From Lepisosteus oculatus (Eukaryota > Chordata > Actinopteri > Semionotiformes > Lepisosteidae): a stretch of 64,000 nt of DNA. The stretch is taken from NCBI RefSeq assembly GCF_040954835.1, contig NC_090723.1:7698001-7762000 (forward strand). The letters are read 5' to 3'. The notes under the pieces were generated by a model. It had not been told where the DNA came from and did no database searches. It was given only the letters and a program-made list of their open reading frames with translations. Of the stretch, positions 45,516 to 58,800 are shown piece by piece; positions within the stretch are counted from its first letter, which is position 1, and each line of letters begins with the position of its first letter. The translations under genes and the position numbers were made by a program.

Positions 45516-47755
45516 CTACAGAGTGCAGTTGCTCTCCACAAAGCGTCTGCACTTCATCACTTTCAGATAAGTCTCCACTTTGTGCATGTCTTTCTTGAAA
45601 CAAGCTAAAAGCCCGTAGTTCTTCATCAGAGCGTCGTCGTTTCTCAGGTTGGTGTCAAACTTCTCATACGTGAGAGTCAGGAAGGCTGCAATTCTGGGGC
45701 TTCCCTCATCAATTTCCTTTTAAAAAAAGAAGAAAAAATATCTTATACATATACGTACAGTTAGGATTGCATAAGATTTGAGGAGAAGCTTGCCTCTAGG
45801 GACTTTCGGACGTCCCTGTGAAAAAAGCACTGATGAAAGTCACTGGACGAAGCTGGAATTTGCAAATACAAATCCGTTGCTCACCCCTTCTTCAGAGCAT
45901 TTACAGGGAAACATCAGCTTTCCTGTCCAATTCCAAGTCAAGGTCTCATCTCTGCCAGTAATCTCAATACAGTTTTCCCACTAAGTGCTCTCCCTTGTAC
46001 TTTCCCTGTATGCATCCTTGAGGATGTGCAGTAATTGTACTTCATTTGTGCTAAAACACCTACTGAATTATCGTGGGCACAAGCATAGATGTTTGGCTTT
46101 ACTCAGTGGTTCAAATTGCTGAAAATATTTCAGAAGCGTGCATTCTCTACAGGATTTAAGCAGAGCCTCTCCTTCCTCTTACCCTTGTGAGGGTCACGAT
46201 CCCTCGCTCAAGGTCCTGCAGCTTCTCAAAGATCCTGTCGGAAGTGCCGAAGACTAGGCTGTTGGAGAACACCCGGCTCAGAGTCTGCAGAGGGCTGATC
46301 CAGGACTGGATGAGAGCCAGGGAGAATCTCAGCAGCTCCACATCCTGGAAGGAAAATGGAGCAATAAAAAAAAAAATCCATGTGCTGAATAGACACGCAC
46401 GCGGAGATGTACATGTTATCTTTCTGCATATCCCTAAACCGTGTCTCGAAGCTGAAAGAGAGCGACCGTGATTCCAAGGACAATCCCAAGATGGATTGGT
46501 GTAAGTCAGACTCCCAGGAAATCCTGTCAGCGATAAAATATGTAAGCAGAAAAAGCATGAAGATATTGTGAGATATTCTCCATGGCAAACGGATGTCAGT
46601 AGGGCAAGCCGTGGAATGGCCAGCTGAGCAATAAAGACCCTATGCGTAGCGGTAAAGGAGGGCAACACAGAGGTTAGCCCAGACTCAGGGGGTCAGATAA
46701 GATCACTTTATTGGCCATATACAATTTCTTGCATTAGGAATTAATCTTTTCGCATACCCCAGCTTGCTCTCCATGAGACACACAGACAGGGAGAGAAGCT
46801 GGGGGTCAGAGTGCAGGGTCAGCCATGTATACAGCACCCCTGGAGCAGTTGGGGTTAAGGGCCTTGCTCAGGGGCCCAACAGAGTAGGATTCCTCTGCCA
46901 GCTGTGGGATTTGAACCGGCAACCTTCCAGTCACAGGCGAAGAGGGACGAAGAGGAGATGTAACAACTTACAGATCTCTGCTGAGCTTCGTCTTTGCCAG
47001 TGGGTGCAGGAATGGACTCAGAATAGCATATGGCGGATGGAGAACTTTTGCTTGACTGTCTCTGCTCTTCTGGCACGTAGGTGCGCTCCTGTACAGATGT
47101 GAGAAAATATACATTTTTAAAACATGCTAGAATCCAGACAGAATTGCTATATTCGGAGAAGCATCAGCTTGAGCTGCTTCAAGAAAAGGGCTCAGACATA
47201 GGTGTGCAATCACAAGGATTGAAATATTAGAGGGGATGATAGAGATGTTAACAGCCTCTGTTGAATAGAAGAACTAAAACAATTGCCGACTCACAAAATC
47301 TTTGTAAATATCAGCCGCAAGCTGGTGGAGGTGCTGTGCTCTCATCACTGCATTGGTGAAGAGGCTGTACAGTGGAAATGCTCCCACTTCCACTGGTGAC
47401 ATGAAAAAGACAGCGAGCAGAACCGGACACAGCAAAAAGCCTGGAGTGGAAAATACAGGCATAAAGACACAATAGCAATAAATTAGTTAGATTGAGTTGC
47501 TCCAACTACGCTCCTCCATAGATGGGCCCTACTTGACGGTGACGTTTCCGATGAGCATGCAAATTGCAGAGAAGTCAAGGCAGTAGCTGTCTTGTCATTT
47601 TTTTAGAAGTGTTTCTATTTATTGCATACTCCTTTACTGTTACTTGTCAGAATAACAGAGACATCACCATGTAATTTCCATATTTCATCAGTAAAACTGT
47701 TTCCAACGCTCAATAAAAAAGATCAATCAAATTGAAAATCCTTACCTGATGCCAT
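45516..47755 (-). CDS. gh1: Growth hormone (somatotropin), complete
   Basis: Pituitary class I cytokine hormone acting through the growth hormone receptor to drive growth and metabolism. Five exons, as in tetrapods: 47755-47746 (10 coding bases), 47440-47295, 47088-46972, 46344-46183 and 45716-45516, giving 211 residues. The signal peptide ([24 protein letters not shown]) is followed by mature [20 protein letters not shown]. The four disulfide cysteines are present: [23 protein letters not shown] and ESNCTL. A C-terminal N-C-T sequon is typical of fish. Exon 4 holds the [17 protein letters not shown] helix. It has five exons, unlike the six-exon gene of many teleosts. The sequence is close to non-teleost ray-finned fish hormones as I remember them. 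All splice ends are GT/AG and frames join without a break. Confidence 0.98.
46694..46940 (-). mobile_element. tRNA-derived SINE, copy 3, in gh1 intron 3
   Basis: Same family as 21831-22117, with the ATCTTAT end at the left and the head cut short at the right. It comes to within about 30 bases of the gh1 exon 3 donor. Confidence 0.85.
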
Positions 47756-47827
47756 GTTTGCTTTAAATGTAAAGTCCTTCTTGTTCTGAACCTGCAAACG
47801 ATTTGTAGGGCTCTGTCTGACAACCTC

Positions 47828-47837
47828 CTTTTAAATA
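47828..47837 (-). promoter_or_regulatory. TATA-like box of gh1
   Basis: TATTTAAAAG on the - strand, about 75 bases before the start codon, the normal place for a growth hormone TATA element. Confidence 0.6.
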
Positions 47838-48104
47838 GTGGTTATGCCATACATAAATGGATTTGGTAGGAAACATTAGAAATCTGCCTTTTCGGAGATA
47901 TTTTTGAAATGATATTTCCTTTGGTTTGTGCCTGTTTGCGCAAGATCGCTATCATCTGATGATTAACCCAAACAGGGTTTTAAAATATTTGTATTTCATA
48001 TATTCAGGGGGTGATGGATACGGTACACCCAGAGCTGTAAATAAGCTGCATAGTGATAGGGTCAAGTTCTCAATATGTTCCACAAACAGCTGGATTATTG
48101 TGCA

Positions 48105-48113
48105 ATTATTCAT
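48105..48113 (-). promoter_or_regulatory. Possible Pit-1 site upstream of gh1
   Basis: ATGAATAAT on the - strand fits the pituitary POU factor consensus, some 270 bases upstream of the TATA-like box. Such sites control growth hormone genes; a single short match. Confidence 0.3.
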
Positions 48114-51100
48114 CATTAAACCGTTTGAGGCCCTCGGTTACCTTTCCATTATCTGACCCAACAGTTCCACCATTGACGGGGGTACTAGTAACTTGATTCT
48201 TGTGAATATGGTTTGCTCTCTATTCTGTAATATAAGTGGACCAGGTTACAGATAATGTGGCCAAAACAGGACCGATTTAATTGTTGCACACATGCAGCGT
48301 GGAGAACATCTCCTCTCTCCATGACGTGGAGGACAGATAAGGATGTTGGTTCATCAGAATATAGACAACAAATGGAGCAAGCCTCATCAGCAGAACTCTC
48401 CAAGCACAGGCCACAACTTCAGTAGCACAACATACAGTTCTCTCCCAGAAGGTTATCATCTGAATAAACATCAGCTCAATAAGATCACATACGATCAGTA
48501 TCGCATTCGGGGCACAATGATCTCACCTGGTGTCCTGTCCTGAGCAAGAGCCGGTCAGGAAAGTCTGTGAATATTCAACAATCATATGCCGTAGGTGAAC
48601 TGATATGCCAGGAAATGAGCGTGGATTCACTACTCGCTCGCAAAAAACAGAATTTGATCTGTTTATGAAATGCATTTAAAATGCTACTTAATGCATGAAC
48701 TTTTAGTTTACTTCCACTTCGCTAAAAGCAGTCTCATTTTACAGTCACACAAATGTATATCATATATATACAGTATATGGCACATATGGGCAGTAAGCCA
48801 TAAGCCAGGGTTGGGAAATCAGAAATAAATAACCCACACAAGTGATCCAGGCCCGCTGTGTTTCTCAAAGTTCACTCAAAAGACAAAAGCAGTGTGTTCA
48901 TGCTGTCAAAGTCTTGGTTAGTTTTCCAGATTGGGTCCATCTACGTCTACACAGACGTTTCATTCTCCACTTGAAAGTTTATGTTTTTTTTTTTTTACTG
49001 CTGTGACAGGGAAATATAACACATTGTTGGACAGACAGGAGAATGATTAACCATATATTATAAGACTTTGCTTCTAAACGTTTTCGCTTACAGTACAGAA
49101 AAAAAAGTTAATTTATTCCCATAAATGATTCCTAGCTCTGCCAAGATATTTAGTCAACTGCCAGGTGGTGGCGATAGTCCTGATAGTCCACCACATCATA
49201 CTATCTGTGAAACAGATGTATGAAAAATAAACAAAATAACCAGAATGGTATTGTATCCCATTGAAAGATCTTCACACAAATTTGAAACGGCAGCTCTTTT
49301 CTGCCGGTAGGCACCGCGATGGTAAGTTAGTGCTGAACTGCAGCTAGCAGTTCCCCAAAACAGGCGAATATCATGCTGAAGAAGAAGGTTTAACACTTTT
49401 TCATTTTTGTCAACAGGCGATCACTGTACAGTTCGCCGACCTGGGTCTCACAAGGCCCCCTGCTGGAAAGAGACAGTATCGACCTGACATCCCGGCTGTC
49501 TCGCCCAGATGTTCTCATTAATGAAAACATCGGCGTGACGAGGCCGGAATGTACCCGCTGAAAAGGCATCGTGGCAACTCGGACAGGCTCCGTGCTTCAG
49601 AACAACGCGCTCCAGGCGCCCTCGCTTTCAAAAGTATTTTATTTTTTAAATACAATAAACAAGGGAAAAAAAACACCATGAAACATTTTTTTTTTTCAAA
49701 GCATGGGAACCCGGGACAGATGCAAGCTGGCGTTTTGAACAAGCATCCAGCAGAACTGGCAAACATGATGTCTGAACTTCAGGTGAAGACACGATAGGCA
49801 GGCGTCGCAGTTTCCCATGGCCCCACTAAAAGAATTTGACTGGCCCATGAATAACACCACTGAACCACACATATTAAATTCAAAGCATACAAAAAAAGCC
49901 ATCTTAGACCACCGGCTGACTCATTTTTCTTTCTTGTGACACCCTTTAGTTTTCATATATAGAATCATGTGTTGGCTTGTGAGGGTGACTTATGAGAAAA
50001 CAATTCCATCGTAGGGGTTCTGTGACATTAAAAAACACAAAACCAGTCGCATTCAAATGTCACAGGAGCTTTGTTCCTGTAACCCCACGAAGCACCAGAT
50101 GAACAGGCGGATCTTGTATCTGAAAGCTCTGCTGTGATATCTCTGCTGTGATACTTCATCTATTCCCCACAGCCAGCGTTCCTCACTCACTGACATACAG
50201 AACAGGACAGCTACACACACAAAAAAAAACAGAAAATCCTTCCCCAAAATGAAATCAATGATCTACAAACACAAATATGGATGAACAGATGTTCTCTTAA
50301 GGGCTTCTGAGCACCATTACATCTCTAAATGTGACTGCTGTCCAGTCTACTTCTTTGTTAATATTGATTATTAATATTAGTATTAATATTCCATGCCATC
50401 AGCTGGATTTATTATGCTTTGGCCCTCAGTGGTGAATGACTGGAGCCTCGTCTCTGAGTGACGTCTCTCTTGCAGCACTTTAATTTTCCCACACCTCCAA
50501 TGCCCAGAAATGTATCGTGACGCAAATGATATGTAATTACAGCTAATGATACAGTTTGTCTTAAGAGGTAGATGACACAATTCTTCTATATTGTGTAGAG
50601 CAGGAGAAAGAGGATTCTGGGGAGCAGTGGGATAGATTCTGTGCGCAGTATGCCACAAAGACGTCGCTCGAGAGCACAGGAGGGTCTATCTAGTGCTCCT
50701 TTATTACATTTGTCTGTGCACGCAATTAGGTTGCTTCATCGCTGAAAGTACTGAGCACCAAAACACAAAGCAAGACTATTAATGCTAATAGGGAAATGGA
50801 CTGGCTAGTTTAGTAGTAAATTAGTTATTAGTTAACACTCAAAATTTATGATACAGCACTCAATAGTCCTTGAGTCAAAGTCCTATTGATGTCAAAGAAG
50901 AGGTGTGAACTCAGCTACTCAGCGAAGCTCAGCTGAGCGGCCAGCTTTAGACTGATATCTGCAGAGGCACCGCCATGGTGAGAGAGAGGAGGGGAGAGGA
51001 AACTGGCTGGGTCTGCACTGCACTGAAGGCTAGCTGCAGCTCTCACCCTCGGAGACATCAGGGGAGGGTTCAGCCATGCAGAACTGGGTGAGTCGAGGGC

Positions 51101-52180
51101 TGGACTATATATATAACAAGAACAGGAAAGGAGGAGGGCAATTTTACTGTTCTCCATCTCCTTTTCTTGTGTGGGTCCGCAGTGGGGAGGGAATTACAGT
51201 ATACATCACAAAGAAGTGGAGAAAAAACTGGCCACCTGTCCACTGTGTGATTTCAAGCACACAGAGTTTGGTCCCGGTCATCCCTGCAACCTCAGTTCTA
51301 GTGCTGTGCCATAACTCAGCAGAAGACATTTTTACATCATTTCTTCCCTCTGTATGAAAATAATCACATCGCAGGTCTGCCCAGAAAGTTATTGCAGAAC
51401 TATTCAATCATGGTTAATATGGAATTCACCCCCCACCCCGTTAGTTATTAACAATAGTTAAATTATGGCCCGACTCTCCAGATAGAGCAGAGAAAAAAAA
51501 AAACAGGCCATCCAGAAAGCTTTGAAATAAACTGAAAAAAGGCACAAGTGCTCTTTGAAGTCTATTCAGTAACATTAGATTTTCCAGCAGTGTTGCATTT
51601 ATTCCCTACACTGCAGGATAAGAGGATGTTTCATTATAAACAATAATATGTATCTGCGCCAATACGATTTTTATGCACCTATGTTCCAGTGGCAACCATA
51701 ATGTGTGTACAATATAGATAGTGCATATATGCAGTGCACAGTTTTGTGTACAGTATGTGTCTAAGGTGGAGTTACACTGCTACAACGTAATTAAGGTGGT
51801 GTATCTCAACCAGCCCTGCAGGGCATGTAATGAAATTAATCCAGCCATGCCCCACAGGAAACCACCTGTTCTGTTTGCTCAACTTCCCCTCCTTTGTGAT
51901 CATGTACAGTGAATGATAAAATGGAAACCTACTGCCCTGTCAGTGTGTTCCATGCACCTTGTTGGATGTGAAAGAAATAGATTCTGTTATTTACTTCTGG
52001 GTAAATTACAGCCCGTTTTGTGCAGCAGAGGGGTGGCTGAGACACAGCAAAAACCGTATCCACCTCAGATGTACAAGGGCAAAGGCTGGGAGTCAGAGTT
52101 GCACGCAACACAGGGGGGAGGTTTTTAAACTGTTGGGTGGCGTCCTGTTCAGGATCTCGCCGCATTCAAAGGCTTCACCC
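48114..52180. other. Spacer between gh1 and cd79b
   Basis: No supported exon. It contains the cd79b 3' UTR at the right; AATAAA on the - strand at 51603-51598 is a candidate signal. Confidence 0.45.
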
Positions 52181-55100
52181 TCACTCCTGGCAGGGGTGCT
52201 CTCCTTGTTCCCAGGCAGTTTCAGGCGTCTGGCGCAACGTCATAATGTCCTCGTACATGGCACACTGCTCGATCTCCAGCCCCTGCAACGAGAGCAGCGC
52301 GGGCAGGCAGGCAGGTGAGGACAGACGAAGTGACCCAGGTGCCATATTCATCAGAACGGAAGGGCTTCAGGTCTGCGATGGCTCTCTGCTAGCAAGCTAT
52401 GACTCTCGCCATTAAAGAAATGTGGCCTGACGCTTAATTTGCTTTCTACCGGCACAGCACTGGCTGTGAGAGAGCTGTGCTTCACTGGCAAGTAAGAAAG
52501 AATCATGCAAATCAGTGATCGGGAACAGGCCACTTCTTCATCCTTAGAGGCTGAGAGATCGCAGTTCTTCAGTTTCTATGGTTCTATGATCTCTGCTGCG
52601 CCAGAAACTGAATATGAACAGTTTCCTGTTATTTTTACTGATTGTTTCTCTTTGGTTACAGTATTACAGAAAACAGAAGAGCAGCAGGGTGGAGTGGCAG
52701 CTAGCACTGTTGCATCGTACTTGTTCAATTTTGGATTCGATTTTGGACTGGTGCACCTCCTGCGTGGAGTTGGCATGCTTTCCTAGCTGTCTCTGGACAT
52801 TTAGAGCTCGTCTCACTTCCCAAACACATGCAAGCTGGGTTAGATTGCCCATGCTTAATGGCACAATCCTTGATAAAGAATCAGGGGTGTGATCCTTTTC
52901 ATTATAACTCTGCACTGTCTGGTTTAGCTGTGCTACAGTGCCGAATTCAGAAAAACTTAGATAAGCTTCAGGTGAGGCAGAAGATGTTTTATAAAAAGAG
53001 ACATTATGAAAAACAACCATTCCAAGCAAATCATACCTCATATGTATGATCATCTTCAGGTTCCTCATAGTCTCGATCTTCTGATTTCCCCTAAAAGAAA
53101 TAATTCTTAAATAGCGTATCTTTTAAGAAGGCAACTACAGTAATTACATGCAAATAATTAAAATCCTCACAATAAAAAAAAAACTTTCCCAAGCCCCATC
53201 ATGATCATGACTCTCAACAGTGTTTACTGTTTTTCTGTTTGTAAAAAAAAAGATCCCAGTTAGAAATCAATGGTAGAGTATATTCAGGGGCTCAGAGCAG
53301 TGAATTTTTAAGCTTTACAAAAAGCTGAGACTTTGTTTGAAATAATGTTGGTGTTTTTTTATCACATTTTGAAATGCATAGTGTCAAAAACTTCAATTGA
53401 AAAAGTAGGAATACTAAACATTGTTCTGCTACCATAGTAATGCAAATACTGCCTTTTCTATGAATGTGTAACCAAAGCACTTTTTAATGAAGGAATAAAT
53501 CGTGACAAGTGTGGCTAAAGACTAGCTTTTCAAGGCAGAGGAATTTCATTTTCATTGGGGACTCAGTAGGGACTGCTAAACAGCTAACTCTCCATCTCAG
53601 TTTTCAGAAAGCCACAGTCTGCACTTACTTTGTATTTAAACCACAAGAGTGGGACAAGGATGCACAGCACCAGTAGAAAGGTTTGGATCAAAATGATGGC
53701 ATCCTTCATCTTGCTCTTTTTCAAAGCATCTTCGGGTTTTAAACTACCTGGAGAACAAACACAAGCACTTGAGACATGCATGGAAGTCAGTCTTGGTCAA
53801 TCCATTGCAGAACTTCATCAATCCATTTCTGGAAGGACCCAGGGGGCCACAACAAACATCAAATGCCAACAGTAAAGAGCATAAAAGTTCTTTCTGTACT
53901 GACGACTCACAAGGTGATCAGGGCTTAATCTCAAGGATAGAAGAACATGAGGACTCCAGAGAAGTTAATACAATACCATAAACCAAAAAAACACAGTAGT
54001 TCCTTGAATATTCCAACAGGGATAGATGTCAAGCACTACTCTGTGCAACACTTACTGTATACCAGAAGTTCTGAGCCAGGGCCTTTCACGGAATCATATT
54101 TGCAGAAGTAAATTCCACTGTGTTCACTCCTGACCCCCATGATGGTGATGGTGCTGTTGTTGTCCTTGACTGAGCCTTTGAATTTCACAGTGTCACTCTC
54201 CGTGACAAGCACCTCATCACTGGCATCGTGCTTCAGGGTTTTTACCCACTGCACCTCATTGGTATGATTACCCAGTGATATGTAGCAGAACATGCTGATG
54301 GCGCTCCCACTTCTGACACCAAGGAACCGTGGCTTCTGATGCACTCTATCGCCCCCCACTGGCACGACTTGGGAAAAAACAGGAAAATGAAGATATTTCT
54401 CCTGCTACATGTAATTGTTTGTCTCTTTCCCAAAATACCACTACTACTGCTACTAATAAGAATAATCTTTCCTTTTGTCAGTAATAAATACATAATATAT
54501 ATTATTCAACTATTGCTTACTGGATGAGGCACATACTGCACATTCATGTATCAAACTAACACTAGTATATTGTTTTCAGGATTAAAGGATCAATAAATCA
54601 CTTATGAAACAATAAATGGTTTTAACTTACACCTAAAATGATATGGTATTGCTCATGTCTACAGTTGCGTTGGATTAAAGCATTTGTTCAGTAGCAAAAG
54701 AAATGCAAATTTATTTTGTTCCTTAAATAGAGATGTTCCATCAAAATTCTCTATCGGTTGTTCACTTGTATGGTTTGTCTTTATATAATAGGCGTTAGAT
54801 AATGGTGGAGATGTAACTGCTAAAAGCCAAATACACTTACTCAACCACTTACAGTATCAAGGCTAGTGAATTGCAATGTTTTATGACTTCCTCTTTTTTG
54901 TTGTTGTTTTAAACAGGTGGACCGGAAGTGACTGGATTATAAAAAACAATACATTCAAAACTGACTTGGTATAGTATGCAGAAAAGGAGGGAGTTCTTGT
55001 TTTTTAATTTCTTTTTTTCTTGTTAACTGGGACCTCTTACATAGAGTTAACAACCTCAAACATGAGCGCAAGAATAAAATCACTGTGTAAGAGGTAATGT

Positions 55101-55646
55101 AAGTACATAGCATGTGGCCGTCAGTGTGTGCGTTGAATCGTTGCATCCAGGTCTCAGAAAGGTCCAAAAGTCTCATCTGCAGATTTTTCAAGGCATTTTA
55201 ACAAATTGTAGATGGAATAAAATATTGTAAGGACAAAGCAACTCGGCAGATTGAATTCATGAAATGATCATGGATAAAGGAATATGTTCAGCTTAGTCAC
55301 AAAATCTATACAATAAATACTTTTAACATGTACATTTGATGGGGTTTTAGGACAAACCTTACACAATACAATGTACTCCTAGGTAAGCAACTCCCAACCA
55401 GTTGTTAACATCCCTTCCCTGACCTGAAACCACACCGTATGACTATCCCTGAAGTATATTTTTTGCAAAATTCTAATCAGGTGGCTCTGTAAGGCAGCTA
55501 AGAAAGGCTATATATACTTTCTAAATCAAACTGCTAGGTTGTTACTGATCAGATTATTCAAGTAAATATATGCACTTACTTGATACATTCACCAAGTAGG
55601 AGAACAGACTCCCAAAGAGGACGCAGGGTACAATCCTCAATGCCAT
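52181..55646 (-). CDS. cd79b: CD79b, B-cell receptor Ig-beta chain, complete
   Basis: Membrane signalling partner of surface immunoglobulin, paired with CD79a. Exons: 55646-55580 (signal peptide MALRIVPCVLFGSLFSYLVN), 54367-54056 (one V-like Ig domain), 53747-53629 (membrane-proximal stalk and transmembrane helix), 53090-53037 and 52282-52181 (cytoplasmic), giving 217 residues. The Ig domain has the cysteine pair MFCYIS/YFCKYD, the W of VQWVKTL, and NHT and NNST sequons. The transmembrane part is IILIQTFLLVLCILVPLLW. The ITAM is YEGL-x7-YEDI, and the tail ends GEHPCQE, close to human GEHPGQE. All junctions keep frame. Where human CD79b has a cysteine in the GCGTELRV segment (interchain bridge to CD79a), this protein has GPGSELLV. 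Confidence 0.97.
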
Positions 55647-55829
55647 GGCTCTTTTGCATCCAAATAAGCTGCTTGAAAGTTAGCAGTTTGGCTCCCAAGA
55701 TGCGAGTGGCACCACTGTGACTGTTTCAGCCGTCACAGTTCTCTGCTGGGAGCTGGTGAGCATGTTTCGATATGCTTGGCTTGTACTTCCTTCAAGATAA
55801 TGAGCTAGCATTGCAGGGACTGTCCCGAG

Positions 55830-55837
55830 ATGCAAAT
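55830..55837 (+). promoter_or_regulatory. Octamer motif upstream of cd79b
   Basis: ATGCAAAT, the perfect Oct-1/Oct-2 octamer, 184 bases before the cd79b start codon. Mammalian CD79B promoters are known to use an octamer for B-cell expression. No TATA box is evident nearby. Confidence 0.6.
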
Positions 55838-55899
55838 AAGAGCAAGTCAGCGATCTGCATGCATGCATACAGTGCTTCACAGGGCATTGCCCGTCCTGA

Positions 55900-58800
55900 G
55901 CCTGGATAACTGATATTTAATATAGGTAAATGTTTCGGGTTGGAGTTAAATTTTTAACTCTTAGATTTAAAGAACACTTTTTGGACCAGCCATGTTGACA
56001 TCACATGGAGCGAGAATCTATCCAATTTAAGATGAAATACCAAAATCTAGCATCATAATTCGGTTTACTGCTTGACATTAGACTCGTCAATAGGTTGATT
56101 TGAGCTTTTTCATGAAACTCATCGCTCTGTATTTTAACGCACACATACTGTACAAATTGCTTTCGGAAAACGTGTGTGATGCGACCGCCATCTGGCCGCC
56201 TACTGTATGTGCGCGATGTCTGAGCGAGTGGCTGATCCCAGTCATTCGAAATGCGTGCAGATTGTTCACTTCCTGGACTGCGTCTCCTCCAGTGCAGCCG
56301 AGATCAGATAATAGCTGTGATCACTCTGGACAAACCAATGCAGCACCAAGACTTGTGACAGTCTTGTACAGCCAAGCCTGGAATGCAATAAGAGGAGAGA
56401 ACATTCACAACACATTGCACGAAGGATTTTACACTGATCCACTAACTTGTGGATATCTTCCTTTCAAGTCACATAATGCAATGACCTTTACCATGAGAGA
56501 TCCTTGATTATTTTGTTTTTTTTCTTGGCACTTGTAGGAATTGGACTCTCTTGACTCTCCCAGGCCTCCATACTGCTTCTGTGCAACATCCCGGTGTTAT
56601 CCAAACAGGAAATGGACAACTGCATTCCTTCAGAGTTCTGTATGGAACGGTGGAGGCCCACATTCCTGCTGGCTTTTTTTAGAATTGAGCGCTCTGTTAC
56701 ACAGTTTAACCCTTAACCAGTCAAATAATAACTGTTTGATTGCTTTCAGCCCTTAAAGAAGGCAGAGGCCCACCTTTTAGCGATCGCAGGTCACAAGTAA
56801 CTTGAATTTCCAAGCTTCAGAATAGAGAAAAAAAAACTTGCAAAGTTTCCAGTCATGCAATGTGTTAGGTCCATTAAGAGTTCGATTCAGTGAAGAGACC
56901 TGCAGGTATGTGGAGCACAACTAGAAGTGTCTGCTGTAGGTTTTACTGGTTGCTCTTCAATCAGCAGCTGACAAAGACCTGAAGCCAATGCAGCTGACCT
57001 GACTGCTTATCTAAAGAACAGGCAATTAAGGTCAGGGGTGAAAGGAAAAGACCTTCCCAGACTTGCTTAGACGGACCTTAATTAGGAGCCATTTTATTTG
57101 CTAATTGCAGAGAGTGGAAGAGACAACTGCTGTGTGTCCTTGTCATGTGAAGTAATGAATGGCTGGGTTTTGGCTGAGGAACACAGGCATGTCTCAAAAG
57201 CATTCTATGAATAGTAAATGGTTATTAAACCCTTCTAGCTCTCTAAGTTACATGACCCCCCCACCCCAGAGGTGTGCTGTTAATGTATGGTCTTTTTTAG
57301 TTGCCACTGCTTAACTTGAGCACCTCTCAAATAACCTCCCATTAAAATTGGAAGCAGTTACTTGCGTCCCTGTTACTGAAGATTAAAAGAATAATAATTT
57401 GGGCAGAGCCCGGTGGGTGGGGGACGGGGACCACTTTACCCAGCATTATTTTTCTGAGTGCAATTTTGGAAAGGCTGTTCTCCATTTAAAACTTCATTCG
57501 GACACTGTCTGCAGACCTGTAGTTCAGAAGGGCTAAGAGGCACGCTGGCCAAAAGACAAAGAAATCACTTCATTCAAACTTTTCAGAGCAACGGATTTCA
57601 CCCCATTTCAGTTTTGAAATACCGGATTTTGGATCATTTTAGTTTTGTGAAGATTTAGATGAATCCATCAAGTTGAAAATAGCCCAGGCTTTTTGCACCA
57701 TGCTATAAGCCTCCTGTGTGATTCTTAGGTGCTGCTGCACTTTGGGTTGTCAAAGTAAACTCATTCAGAAAGTGTGTAGATCTTTAGCACAGCAACTTCA
57801 CCTGGACTCCCAAAAGCTCGCAAGCGCAGTTTTCTCCTGCAGTCCAGCCCCTGTTTGGCAGCTTAAGCAAGTGGTGCGTTTGGATGCAATACTTACCATA
57901 GCAGCTGATACACAGAAAACAGGTGACTAGCAATAAGGTAACGAAAAAAAAAAGGTTGAGAGAAAAGTCGGCTTTAATCTAACTTGACTTGTACTTGCAC
58001 ATGCTCACTACATGCAGGTTCCTGCACCAAACCCTGACTTTGTCACTGACTCGCTGTGCATCTGAGCAATTCAGAACATTGATGTTTGTTTGGAAGCAAG
58101 TGAACCCCCTTGCATTTGGGGTAAAATCTATCGCTCTGGGCCTACTGTAAGTCTGCAGCAGATGTTGCTAATGCACTATCCAGTCTGGTGCCTTTGAGTT
58201 TCCTTTTGATTAAGGTGTCATCTACAGTAAATGCTAAGTGACACATTAATAGACTGAGTTATGCTTTCCATTAACAAATAGAACAGAATAATATTCACAA
58301 ATAGAACGAGAATTTCTATTAACAAATCATGCAAAGCTGGGGAAACGTCAATAAGCAAACAATATTTTGCATGATTGGAATAGCTCTTTTTCTTACTCCC
58401 AGTTTTTATTTGTATGCTGGGCACCTAAGGTCCTGCAGAACTTGCAAGCACGTGCACACAAGAGGGCCCTGAGTAATGTTTAGCCATGATGAGCATCAGA
58501 ACAATACCACAGTGATGTCAGGAATGCTCACCCATGGCCAGGAAGCAAATAGACTGAGAACGTGAGTACTGCTTGGTCTAATTGGGGTGGGGGGGTACGT
58601 TTTTAGCATTCCTCTTGACACCTGCTGCAAACCAGAGAGCAACTGGCAGAGCACAGGGGTATCTGAATTCACAAGCACAAAGAGAAGAAGTTCAAGTCTG
58701 AACTTTCAGCATGGGGAGGGGGTTTGACCTGGGTGGCAATGAAGCTGTGAAGGCATGCATGCCAGCCCTGGCACCATCCACGGCTGGAATCTGGGTATTC

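Noticed and set aside
46764-47102. 112-codon + frame next to gh1 (and 41842-42255, 21817-22092)
   Set aside because: All three are readings of the same tRNA-derived SINE family.
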